Assembly (NCBI GenBank): GCA_964433315.1
Contig: CAYSQO010000068.1
Coordinates: forward strand, 1-9,889
DNA: 9,889 bases
Direction: 5' to 3'
From: Aquariibacter sp964433315
Lineage (GTDB): Bacteria; Pseudomonadota; Gammaproteobacteria; Burkholderiales; Burkholderiaceae_C
Under the pieces are notes generated by a model. The model was not told where the DNA came from, did no database searches, and saw nothing but the letters and a program-made list of their open reading frames with translations. Each line of letters opens with the position of its first letter. Position 1 is the first letter of the stretch. Positions 1-7,147 of this stretch are shown here, one piece after another. A program made the translations under genes and the position numbers.

Positions 1-100
1 GCCGAAGGCGGGTCGCAATCCGCCAAGCGGTCAAGCCGTGTCGCGGAAGGTTGTCCAACCAGCCAGAGTGCCGGATGCCGGCGCGAAAGGTGAGCGAAAG
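1..100 (+). other. leader region upstream of sucA
   Basis: No gene is recognisable in these 100 bases. A small inverted repeat, GGCGG at 7-11 and CCGCC at 20-24 with an 8-nt loop, could be the end of an upstream transcript or part of the sucA leader. A second dyad is GGTTG (49-53) with CAACC (56-60). No convincing -35/-10 pair is visible, so the promoter may lie further upstream or the gene may be co-transcribed with a neighbour outside the window. The frame is open from a GTG at 38, but those codons do not resemble an E1 N-terminus. Confidence 0.5.
85..90 (+). promoter_or_regulatory. ribosome binding site of sucA
   Basis: GAAAGG lies 10 nt before the ATG at 101 and a weaker GCGAAAG follows directly. 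This purine run supports initiation at the tandem ATGs (101 or 104) rather than at the in-frame GTG at 38, which has no such sequence in front of it. Confidence 0.5.
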
Positions 101-2959
101 ATGATGCAGCAATACAGGTCCAACTCGTACCTGTTCGGGGGCAACGCGCCCTACGTGGAGGAGCTCTATGAGGCCTACCTCCTGAACCCGGGCTCGGTGC
201 CCGACAACTGGCGAAGCTACTTCGACGCGCTGCAGAACGTGCCTGCGGTCGATGGCAGTGAAAGCCGCGACGTGGCCCACGCGCCCGTCATCGAATCCTT
301 CGCGCAGCGGGCCAAGGCCAACGCCTTCGCCGTCAAGGCCAGCGCCGCCGAACTGGCGGTCGCCCGCAAGCAGGTCCACGTCCAGTCGCTGATCGCCGCC
401 TACCGTTCGCTGGGCGCGCGCTGGGCCGACCTCGACCCGCTCAAGCGCCAGGAACGCCCGAAGATCCCCGAGCTGGAGCCGGCGTTCTACGACCTGAGCG
501 AGTCCGACATGGACATCACGTTCAGCGCGACCAACACCTACTTCACCAAGGCCGAGCAGCAGACGCTGCGCGAGATCCTGCAGGCGCTGCGCGAGACCTA
601 CTGCGGCACGATCGGCGCCGAGTTCATGCACATCACCGAGCCGGCCGAGAAGCGCTGGTGGCAGGAGAAGCTGGAGTCGATCCGCAGCAAGCCCGCCTTC
701 GTGGCCGAGAAGAAGGTCCACATCCTCGACCGCCTGACCGCCGCCGAGGGCCTGGAGCGCTACCTGCACACCAAGTACGTCGGCCAGAAGCGCTTCTCGC
801 TGGAAGGCGGCGAGAGCTTCATCGCGGCGATGGACGAGCTCGTCAACCGCGGCGGTGAGGTCGGGGTCCAGGAGATCGTGATCGGCATGGCCCACCGCGG
901 CCGCCTGAACGTGCTGGTCAACACCCTGGGCAAGATGCCCAAGGACCTGTTCGCCGAGTTCGACCACACCGCGCCCGAGGAGCTGACCGCCGGCGACGTG
1001 AAGTACCACCAGGGCTTCTCGTCGGACGTGACCACCCGCGGCGGCCCGGTCCACCTGAGCCTGGCCTTCAACCCCTCGCACCTGGAAATCGTCAACCCGG
1101 TGGTCGAAGGCTCGGTCAAGGCCCGCCTGGACCGCCGTGGCGACGAAGAGGGCGACACCGTGCTGCCCGTGCTGGTGCATGGCGATGCCGCCTTCGCCGG
1201 CCAGGGCGTGGTCATGGAGACCCTGGCCCTGGCCCAGACCCGCGGCTACTACACCGGCGGCACCGTCCACCTGGTCATCAACAACCAGATCGGCTTCACC
1301 ACTTCCGACCCGCGCGACAGCCGCTCGACCCTGTACTGCACCGACGTCGTCAAGATGATCGAGGCCCCGGTCCTGCACGTGAACGGCGACGATCCGGAAG
1401 CCGTCGTGCTGGCCACCCAGCTCGCGCTGGACTACCGCCAGCAGTTCAACAAGGACGTCGTCGTCGACATCGTCTGCTTCCGCAAGCTGGGTCACAACGA
1501 GCAGGACACGCCCAGCCTGACGCAGCCGCTGATGTACAAGAAGATCGCGGCCCACCCCGGCACCCGCAAGCTCTACGCGGAGAAGCTGGTCACCCAGGGC
1601 GTGATCCCGGGCACCGCGCCGGACGAGATGGTCAAGGCCTTCCGCGCCGCCATGGATGAGGGCAAGCACACGGTCGACCCGGTGCTGACCAACTTCAAGA
1701 GCAAGTACGCGGTCGACTGGTCGCCCTTCCTCGGCCGCAAGTGGACCGATGCCGGCGACACCGCGGTCCCGGTCACCGAGTTCCGCCGCCTGGCCGAGCG
1801 CATCACCACCGTGCCGGCCGGCTTCAAGGTGCATCCGCTGGTCGAGAAGGTGCTGGCCGACCGGGCCGCCATGGGTCGCGGCGAGGTCAATGTCGACTGG
1901 GGCATGGGCGAGCACATGGCCTTCGCCTCGCTGGTCGCCTCGGGCTACCCGGTGCGCCTGTCGGGCGAGGACTGCGGCCGCGGCACCTTTACGCACCGCC
2001 ACGCCGTCCTGCACGACCAGAACCGCGAAAAGTGGGACACCGGCACCTACATCCCGCTGCAGAACGTGGCCGAGGGCCAGGCGCCCTACACCGTGATCGA
2101 CTCCATCCTGTCGGAGGAGGCGGTGCTGGGCTTCGAGTACGGCTATGCCGCGGCCGAGCCCAACACCCTGGTGATCTGGGAAGCCCAGTTCGGCGACTTC
2201 GTCAACGGCGCGCAGGTCGTGATCGACCAGTTCATCGCCTCGGGTGAAGTGAAGTGGGGCCGCTCCAACGGCCTGACCCTGATGCTGCCGCACGGCTACG
2301 AGGGCCAGGGCCCCGAGCACAGCTCGGCGCGCATCGAGCGCTTCCTGCAGCTCTCGGCCGACATCAACATGCAGGTCGTGCAGCCGACCACGGCCAGCCA
2401 GATCTTCCATGTGCTGCGCCGGCAGATGGTGCGGCCCTTCCGCAAGCCGCTGATCCTCTTCACGCCGAAGTCCCTGCTGCGCAACAAGGACGCGACCTCG
2501 CCGCTGTCCGAGTTCACCAAGGGCGAGTTCAGGACCGTCATCGGCGAACTCGACGCGACGATCGAGGCCGCCAAGGTCAAGCGCGTGATCGCCTGCTCGG
2601 GCAAGGTCTATTACGACCTGGTCAAGAAGCGGGCCGAGAAGAAGGCGGGCGATGTCGCCATCGTGCGGGTCGAGCAGCTCTACCCCTTCCCGCACAAGGC
2701 CTTCGCCGCTGAGCTGAAGAAGTACCCGAACGCGACCGAGATCACCTGGTGCCAGGATGAGCCGCAGAACCAGGGCGCCTGGTTCTTCGTGCAGCACTAC
2801 ATCCACGAGAACATGCTGGAAGGCCAGCGTCTCGGCTACGCCGGGCGGCCCTTCTCGGCCTCGCCGGCGGTGGGTTACGCCCACCTGCACCAGGAGCAGC
2901 AGAAGGCGCTGCTCGACCAGGCCTTCGGCAAGCTCAAGGGCTTCGTCCTCACCAAGTAA
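101..2959 (+). CDS. sucA: 2-oxoglutarate dehydrogenase E1 component
   Basis: This is the thiamine-diphosphate decarboxylase of the cytoplasmic 2-oxoglutarate dehydrogenase complex. It converts 2-oxoglutarate to CO2 and a succinyl group handed to the lipoyl arm of E2. The product is 952 aa, close to the usual 930-960. The N-terminal E2-contact segment is at about residues 5-41 (NSYLFGGNAPYVEE). Active-site histidines are seen in MAHRGRLN (H265) and KYHQGF (H303), five residues offset from E. coli H260/H298. The ThDP/Mg motif runs from GDA (361-363) to NN (394-395), and GHNEQD starts at 464. The transketolase-like pyrimidine domain starts near 596 and contains SGEDCGRGTF (621-630). The C-terminal domain ends in FGKLKGFVLTK. 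I chose ATG 101, or the adjacent 104, because MMQQYRSNSYLFGG fits the family and has a ribosome site. The GTG at 38 would add 21 unrelated residues. It is the first gene of the cluster and is also called odhA. Confidence 0.98.
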   Translation: MMQQYRSNSYLFGGNAPYVEELYEAYLLNPGSVPDNWRSYFDALQNVPAVDGSESRDVAHAPVIESFAQRAKANAFAVKASAAELAVARKQVHVQSLIAAYRSLGARWADLDPLKRQERPKIPELEPAFYDLSESDMDITFSATNTYFTKAEQQTLREILQALRETYCGTIGAEFMHITEPAEKRWWQEKLESIRSKPAFVAEKKVHILDRLTAAEGLERYLHTKYVGQKRFSLEGGESFIAAMDELVNRGGEVGVQEIVIGMAHRGRLNVLVNTLGKMPKDLFAEFDHTAPEELTAGDVKYHQGFSSDVTTRGGPVHLSLAFNPSHLEIVNPVVEGSVKARLDRRGDEEGDTVLPVLVHGDAAFAGQGVVMETLALAQTRGYYTGGTVHLVINNQIGFTTSDPRDSRSTLYCTDVVKMIEAPVLHVNGDDPEAVVLATQLALDYRQQFNKDVVVDIVCFRKLGHNEQDTPSLTQPLMYKKIAAHPGTRKLYAEKLVTQGVIPGTAPDEMVKAFRAAMDEGKHTVDPVLTNFKSKYAVDWSPFLGRKWTDAGDTAVPVTEFRRLAERITTVPAGFKVHPLVEKVLADRAAMGRGEVNVDWGMGEHMAFASLVASGYPVRLSGEDCGRGTFTHRHAVLHDQNREKWDTGTYIPLQNVAEGQAPYTVIDSILSEEAVLGFEYGYAAAEPNTLVIWEAQFGDFVNGAQVVIDQFIASGEVKWGRSNGLTLMLPHGYEGQGPEHSSARIERFLQLSADINMQVVQPTTASQIFHVLRRQMVRPFRKPLILFTPKSLLRNKDATSPLSEFTKGEFRTVIGELDATIEAAKVKRVIACSGKVYYDLVKKRAEKKAGDVAIVRVEQLYPFPHKAFAAELKKYPNATEITWCQDEPQNQGAWFFVQHYIHENMLEGQRLGYAGRPFSASPAVGYAHLHQEQQKALLDQAFGKLKGFVLTK

Positions 2960-2961
2960 GG

Positions 2962-3033
2962 CCACCCCGAAGCGCCTTCGGCGCTCCCCTCAAGGGGCGC
3001 CGCCAACGGACCGGCTGAGCCGGATCCGTGGCG
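2962..3033. repeat. REP-like element with three hairpins in the sucA-sucB spacer
   Basis: Three inverted repeats stand in tandem. The first is AGCGCC (2971-2976) pairing with GGCGCT (2980-2985) around a TTC loop. The second is CCCC (2986-2989) pairing with GGGG (2994-2997) around TCAA. The third is CGGACCGGC (3007-3015) pairing with GCCGG-A-TCCG (3019-3028), with one bulged A and a TGA loop. A longer alternative fold pairs GGCG (2980-2983) with CGCC (2998-3001) around the middle stem and excludes the first hairpin. From memory, near-identical strings recur between genes in Comamonadaceae-type genomes. That makes this a dispersed extragenic repeat rather than a gene-specific signal. No T-run follows, so it is not a classical terminator. 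It may slow decay or trim read-through between E1 and E2. Confidence 0.7.
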
Positions 3034-3065
3034 ACCGCTTGAAGCACAGCATCTAGAGAGTCACC

Positions 3066-4334
3066 ATGCCCATCATCGACGTGAAGGTTCCGCAACTGTC
3101 GGAATCCGTGGCCGAAGCCACCCTGCTGCAGTGGAAGAAGAAGCCCGGCGAAGCCGTGGCCATCGACGAGATCCTGATCGAGATCGAGACCGACAAGGTC
3201 GTGCTCGAAGTGCCCGCGCCGGCCGCCGGCGTGATGGCCCAGATCCTCAAGAACGACGGCGAGCTCTGCGTGAGCGACGAGGTCATCGCCCGCATCGACA
3301 CCGAGGGCCAGACCGCGGTCAGCCCGCTCGAAGTCAAGCCGGTGGCCGCCGCCGCGCCCGCGGCTGCAGCCCCCGCCCCGGCGGCTGGCGGCAGCAAGTC
3401 CGACGTGTACTCGCCCGCCGCGGCCAAGATTGCGGCTGACGCCGGCGTGTCCGGCGTCGCCGGCACCGGCAAGGACGGCCGCGTGACCAAGGGCGACGTG
3501 CTCGGCGCCGTGGCCGCCGCGGCCAGCGCACCGGCCGCCAAGGCCGCGCCCGCGCCGGCCGTCAGCGTGCCGGCCAGCCCGGCCGTGGCCAAGCCCCTGC
3601 CGGCCGTCGACGTGCCGGCGCCGAAGCTGTCGGACCGTCCGGAGCAGCGCGTGCCGATGTCGCGCCTGCGGGCCCGCGTGGCCGAGCGCCTGCTGCAGTC
3701 GCAGGCCACCAACGCCATCCTGACGACCTTCAACGAGGTCAACATGGCCCCGGTCATGGAGATGCGCAAGCGCTTCCAGGACAAGTTCGAGAAGGAGCAC
3801 GGCGTCAAGATCGGCTTCATGTCCTTCTTCGTGAAGGCGGCGGTCCACGCGCTGAAGAAGTTCCCGATCCTGAACGCCTCGGTCGACGGCAACGACATCG
3901 TCTACCACGGCTACTTCGACATCGGCATCGCGGTCGGCTCGCCGCGCGGCCTGGTGGTGCCGATCATCCGCAATGCCGACCAGCTCAGCTTTGCCGACAT
4001 CGAGAAGACCATCGCCGGCTTCGGCCAGAAGGCCAAGGACGGCAAGCTCTCGCTCGAAGAGCTGTCGGGCGGCACCTTCTCGATCAGCAACGGCGGCACC
4101 TTCGGCTCGATGCTTTCGACCCCGATCATCAACCCGCCGCAGTCGGCCATCCTGGGCGTGCACGCCACCAAGGACCGTGCCGTGGTCGAGAACGGCCAGG
4201 TCGTGGTCCGCCCGATCAACTACCTCGCCATGTCCTACGACCACCGGATCATCGACGGCCGCGAAGCCGTGCTGGGCCTGGTGGCGATGAAGGAAGCGCT
4301 GGAAGACCCCGCGCGCCTGCTGTTCGACATCTGA
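3066..4334 (+). CDS. sucB: dihydrolipoyllysine succinyltransferase, E2 of 2-oxoglutarate dehydrogenase
   Basis: This is the core subunit of the complex, which moves the succinyl group from E1 via a lipoyl-lysine to coenzyme A. The product is 422 aa, normal for SucB. There is a single lipoyl domain at residues 1-77 with the modified lysine in EIETDKVVLEV (K44, as in E. coli). An Ala/Pro-rich swinging linker follows at about 93-109. The peripheral-subunit-binding domain at about 112-150 (YSPAAAKIA, GTGKDGRVTKGDV) holds E1/E3. A second Ala/Pro linker spans about 151-187. The catalytic acyltransferase domain spans about 190-422, with the signature SYDHRIIDGRE giving catalytic H393 and D397. A short purine stretch (TAGAGAG) before the ATG is a weak ribosome site. 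The spacer from sucA is 106 bp and holds a hairpin repeat. One lipoyl domain, the IETDKV site and the position beside sucA argue for SucB rather than the pyruvate-complex E2. It is also called odhB. Confidence 0.98.
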   Translation: MPIIDVKVPQLSESVAEATLLQWKKKPGEAVAIDEILIEIETDKVVLEVPAPAAGVMAQILKNDGELCVSDEVIARIDTEGQTAVSPLEVKPVAAAAPAAAAPAPAAGGSKSDVYSPAAAKIAADAGVSGVAGTGKDGRVTKGDVLGAVAAAASAPAAKAAPAPAVSVPASPAVAKPLPAVDVPAPKLSDRPEQRVPMSRLRARVAERLLQSQATNAILTTFNEVNMAPVMEMRKRFQDKFEKEHGVKIGFMSFFVKAAVHALKKFPILNASVDGNDIVYHGYFDIGIAVGSPRGLVVPIIRNADQLSFADIEKTIAGFGQKAKDGKLSLEELSGGTFSISNGGTFGSMLSTPIINPPQSAILGVHATKDRAVVENGQVVVRPINYLAMSYDHRIIDGREAVLGLVAMKEALEDPARLLFDI

Positions 4335-4339
4335 GCCGT

Positions 4340-4376
4340 CGAAGCGCCCCCAAGGTACTGACCCGGATCCCCGGCG
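4340..4376. repeat. shortened relative of the sucA-sucB spacer repeat
   Basis: The spacer after sucB contains CGAAGCGCC (4340-4348), identical to 2968-2976. It is followed by CCCAAGG, which resembles the CCCCTCAAGGGG of the first copy. Then TGACCCGGATCCCCGGCG (4359-4376) matches 3016-3033 at 15 of 18 positions. The order of blocks is the same but the hairpin arms in between are missing. I read it as a decayed or internally deleted copy of the element in the previous spacer. The match is short and in GC-rich DNA, so chance similarity is possible. Confidence 0.4.
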
Positions 4377-4385
4377 GCGCGCAGG

Positions 4386-4404
4386 CGCCCGCCCGGGCCG
4401 GGCG
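4386..4404 (+). other. GC-rich inverted repeat in the sucB-lpdA spacer
   Basis: CGCCCG (4386-4391) pairs with CGGGCG (4399-4404) around a 7-nt loop. Nothing T-rich follows. It sits just 5' of a stronger hairpin, so the lpdA leader may be heavily structured. In a sequence this rich in G and C, such a stem alone is weak evidence of function. Confidence 0.4.
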
Positions 4405-4412
4405 GCCGCTTC

Positions 4413-4434
4413 CGCGGCCCCGAGAGGGGCCGCG
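4413..4434 (+). other. perfect 9-bp hairpin with GAGA tetraloop upstream of lpdA
   Basis: CGCGGCCCC (4413-4421) and GGGGCCGCG (4426-4434) are perfectly complementary around GAGA, a stable GNRA-type loop. It lies 20 nt before the lpdA ATG and leaves the ribosome site at 4444-4449 free. No T-run follows, so it is more plausible as an RNA stability or processing structure, or an attenuator-like barrier, than as an intrinsic terminator. The structure is seen directly; the role is inferred. Confidence 0.6.
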
Positions 4435-4443
4435 ACCCACGAT

Positions 4444-4449
4444 CGGAGA
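4444..4449 (+). promoter_or_regulatory. ribosome binding site of lpdA
   Basis: CGGAGA/GGAGAA stands about 6 nt before the ATG at 4455. It is the best Shine-Dalgarno match among the genes of this window and fixes the start. Confidence 0.7.
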
Positions 4450-4454
4450 ACCCC

Positions 4455-5882
<1,428 letters not shown>

Positions 5883-5892
5883 GGCCTGCAGC

Positions 5893-5923
5893 CCGCCCGC
5901 GCGGCCTTCGGGTCCGCGGGCGG
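5893..5923 (+). terminator. UUCG-capped hairpin after lpdA
   Basis: CCGCCCGCG (5893-5901) pairs perfectly with CGCGGGCGG (5915-5923). Inside, GGCC (5903-5906) pairs with GGTC (5911-5914) with one G-U pair, around a TTCG loop closed by C-G. C5902 is bulged. This 13-bp stem begins 11 nt after the lpdA stop and would be very stable. No T-run follows, so it may be a transcript 3'-end or decay barrier rather than a textbook intrinsic terminator. It plausibly marks the end of the dehydrogenase message, with partial read-through to zapE. Confidence 0.5.
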
Positions 5924-5966
5924 CGAGGGCAGGGGCCCGGGCCTTGGCCCCGCGGCCTCATGCCAT

Positions 5967-5989
5967 CCGGGGGGCGGGCGACCCCCCGG
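5967..5989 (+). other. perfect 8-bp hairpin just before zapE
   Basis: CCGGGGGG (5967-5974) pairs with CCCCCCGG (5982-5989) around a 7-nt loop, followed by TTTC. It ends 8 nt before the first zapE ATG, in the place where a ribosome site would be expected. None is visible there. It could damp translation of zapE or end transcripts coming from lpdA. The TTT after it is too short to call a terminator with confidence. Confidence 0.45.
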
Positions 5990-5997
5990 TTTCACCG

Positions 5998-7110
5998 ATG
6001 ATTCCGCCCATGCCGACCGTCACCGAGCTGTTCCACCAGACCCTGGCCAGTCGCGGCTACACCGCCGATGCGGCGCAGGAGGCCGCGGTGGCCGAGCTGC
6101 AGCGCTGCGAGGACCAGTGGCGCGCCTACCTGGCGCGGCGTCGCAACGCGGTCGCCAAGCTGCTGCTGAGGCCGGCCCTGCCCAAGGGGGTCTACATGTT
6201 CGGCGGCGTCGGCCGCGGCAAGAGCTTCCTGATGGACAGCTTCTTCCAGGCCGTGCCCCTGCGCCGCAAGACCCGGCTGCACTTCCACGAGTTCATGCGC
6301 GAGGTGCACCGCGAGCTGCAGGAGCTCAAGGGCCGCGCCGACCCGCTCGACGAGCTCGCACGCCGCATCGCCCGCAAGCACCGCCTGATCTGCTTCGACG
6401 AGTTCCACGTCGCCGACGTGACCGACGCGATGATCCTGCACCGCCTGCTGGACGCGCTGTTCCGCAACCGGGTGGCCATCGTCACGACCAGCAACTTCCA
6501 CCCGGACGGGCTCTACCCCAACGGCCTGCACCGCGACCGCATCCTGCCGGCCATCGAGCTGCTCAAGTCGCATCTGGTGGTCCGGCAGGTCGATGCCGGC
6601 ATCGACTACCGGCGCCGCACCCTGGAGCAGGTGGCGCTCTACCACTGCCCCTCCAGCCCCCAGGCCGATGCCGCGCTGGCCGAGACCTTCGGCAAGCTGG
6701 CCGAGTGCGCCGACGAGGAGCCGCTGCTGCACATCGAGCACCGCGAGCTGCGGGCCCGGCGCCGCGCCGGGGGCGTGGTGTGGTTCGACTTCGCCCAGCT
6801 CTGCGGCGGCCCGCGCTCGCAGAACGACTACCTCGAGATCGCGAGCCAGTTCCACACCCTGCTGCTCTCGAACGTGCCCCTGATGCCGCCCAAGCTGGCG
6901 GCCGAGGCACGCCGCTTCACCTGGCTGATCGACGTGCTCTACGACCGCCGCGTGAAGCTGGCGATCTCTGCGGCCGTGCCGCCCGAGCAGCTCTACACCG
7001 AGGGCCCGCTCGCGCACGAGTTCCCGCGCACGATCTCGCGCCTCAACGAGATGCAGAGCGCCGAGTTCCTGGCCCTGCCGCACCGCAGCGTCGACACCCG
7101 GCTGACCTGA
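5998..7110 (+). CDS. zapE: cell division protein ZapE (AFG1-family ATPase)
   Basis: This is a P-loop ATPase of the AFG1/ZapE family (COG1485). In E. coli ZapE associates with the Z-ring and supports division under stress; the mitochondrial relative AFG1 acts in protein quality control. From the ATG at 5998 the product is 370 aa, typical for ZapE. Walker A is GGVGRGKS (69-76, K75). Walker B is LICFDEFHVAD with D134/E135. The sensor-like stretch TTSNFHPDGLYPNGLHRDR follows at about 163-181. The C-terminal part has the family-typical WLIDVLYDRRVKL. The start is uncertain: ATGs at 5998 and 6010 are in frame and neither has a visible Shine-Dalgarno. MPTVTELFHQTLASRGY from 6010 fits the family slightly better, giving 366 aa. 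An upstream TTG at 5944 is unlikely because it reads through the hairpin. It follows lpdA by about 115 bp. Confidence 0.95.
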   Translation: MIPPMPTVTELFHQTLASRGYTADAAQEAAVAELQRCEDQWRAYLARRRNAVAKLLLRPALPKGVYMFGGVGRGKSFLMDSFFQAVPLRRKTRLHFHEFMREVHRELQELKGRADPLDELARRIARKHRLICFDEFHVADVTDAMILHRLLDALFRNRVAIVTTSNFHPDGLYPNGLHRDRILPAIELLKSHLVVRQVDAGIDYRRRTLEQVALYHCPSSPQADAALAETFGKLAECADEEPLLHIEHRELRARRRAGGVVWFDFAQLCGGPRSQNDYLEIASQFHTLLLSNVPLMPPKLAAEARRFTWLIDVLYDRRVKLAISAAVPPEQLYTEGPLAHEFPRTISRLNEMQSAEFLALPHRSVDTRLT

Positions 7111-7129
7111 GGCCGCCGGGGCCGGCTCC

Positions 7130-7135
7130 TATACT
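7130..7135 (+). promoter_or_regulatory. possible -10 box of the helicase gene
   Basis: TATACT matches the sigma-70 -10 consensus at five of six positions and stands out as AT-rich in a spacer that is otherwise G/C. It lies 12 nt before the ATG at 7148, so a transcript from it would start only a few bases before the start codon and be almost leaderless. I see no good -35 box at the right distance; CTGACC at 7102-7107 would need a 22-bp spacer. Confidence 0.3.
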
Positions 7136-7147
7136 GGCCCGGACCCG

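Noticed and set aside
38..100. Extension of SucA to a GTG at 38
   Set aside because: The extra 21 residues do not resemble any SucA N-terminus, and a purine-rich ribosome site precedes the ATG at 101.
2986..2997. Intrinsic terminator after sucA
   Set aside because: The stems are followed by G/C sequence, not a T-run, and sucB follows in the same direction; it fits a repeat element better.
3350..3610. Repeated Ala/Pro codons in sucB as a tandem DNA repeat
   Set aside because: These encode the flexible linkers between E2 domains that are expected in this enzyme; the bases do not form an exact repeat unit.
5992..7083. A 363-codon open frame on the - strand opposite zapE
   Set aside because: It mirrors zapE almost exactly, has low-complexity composition and no motif, and is explained by GC-biased codons on the other strand.
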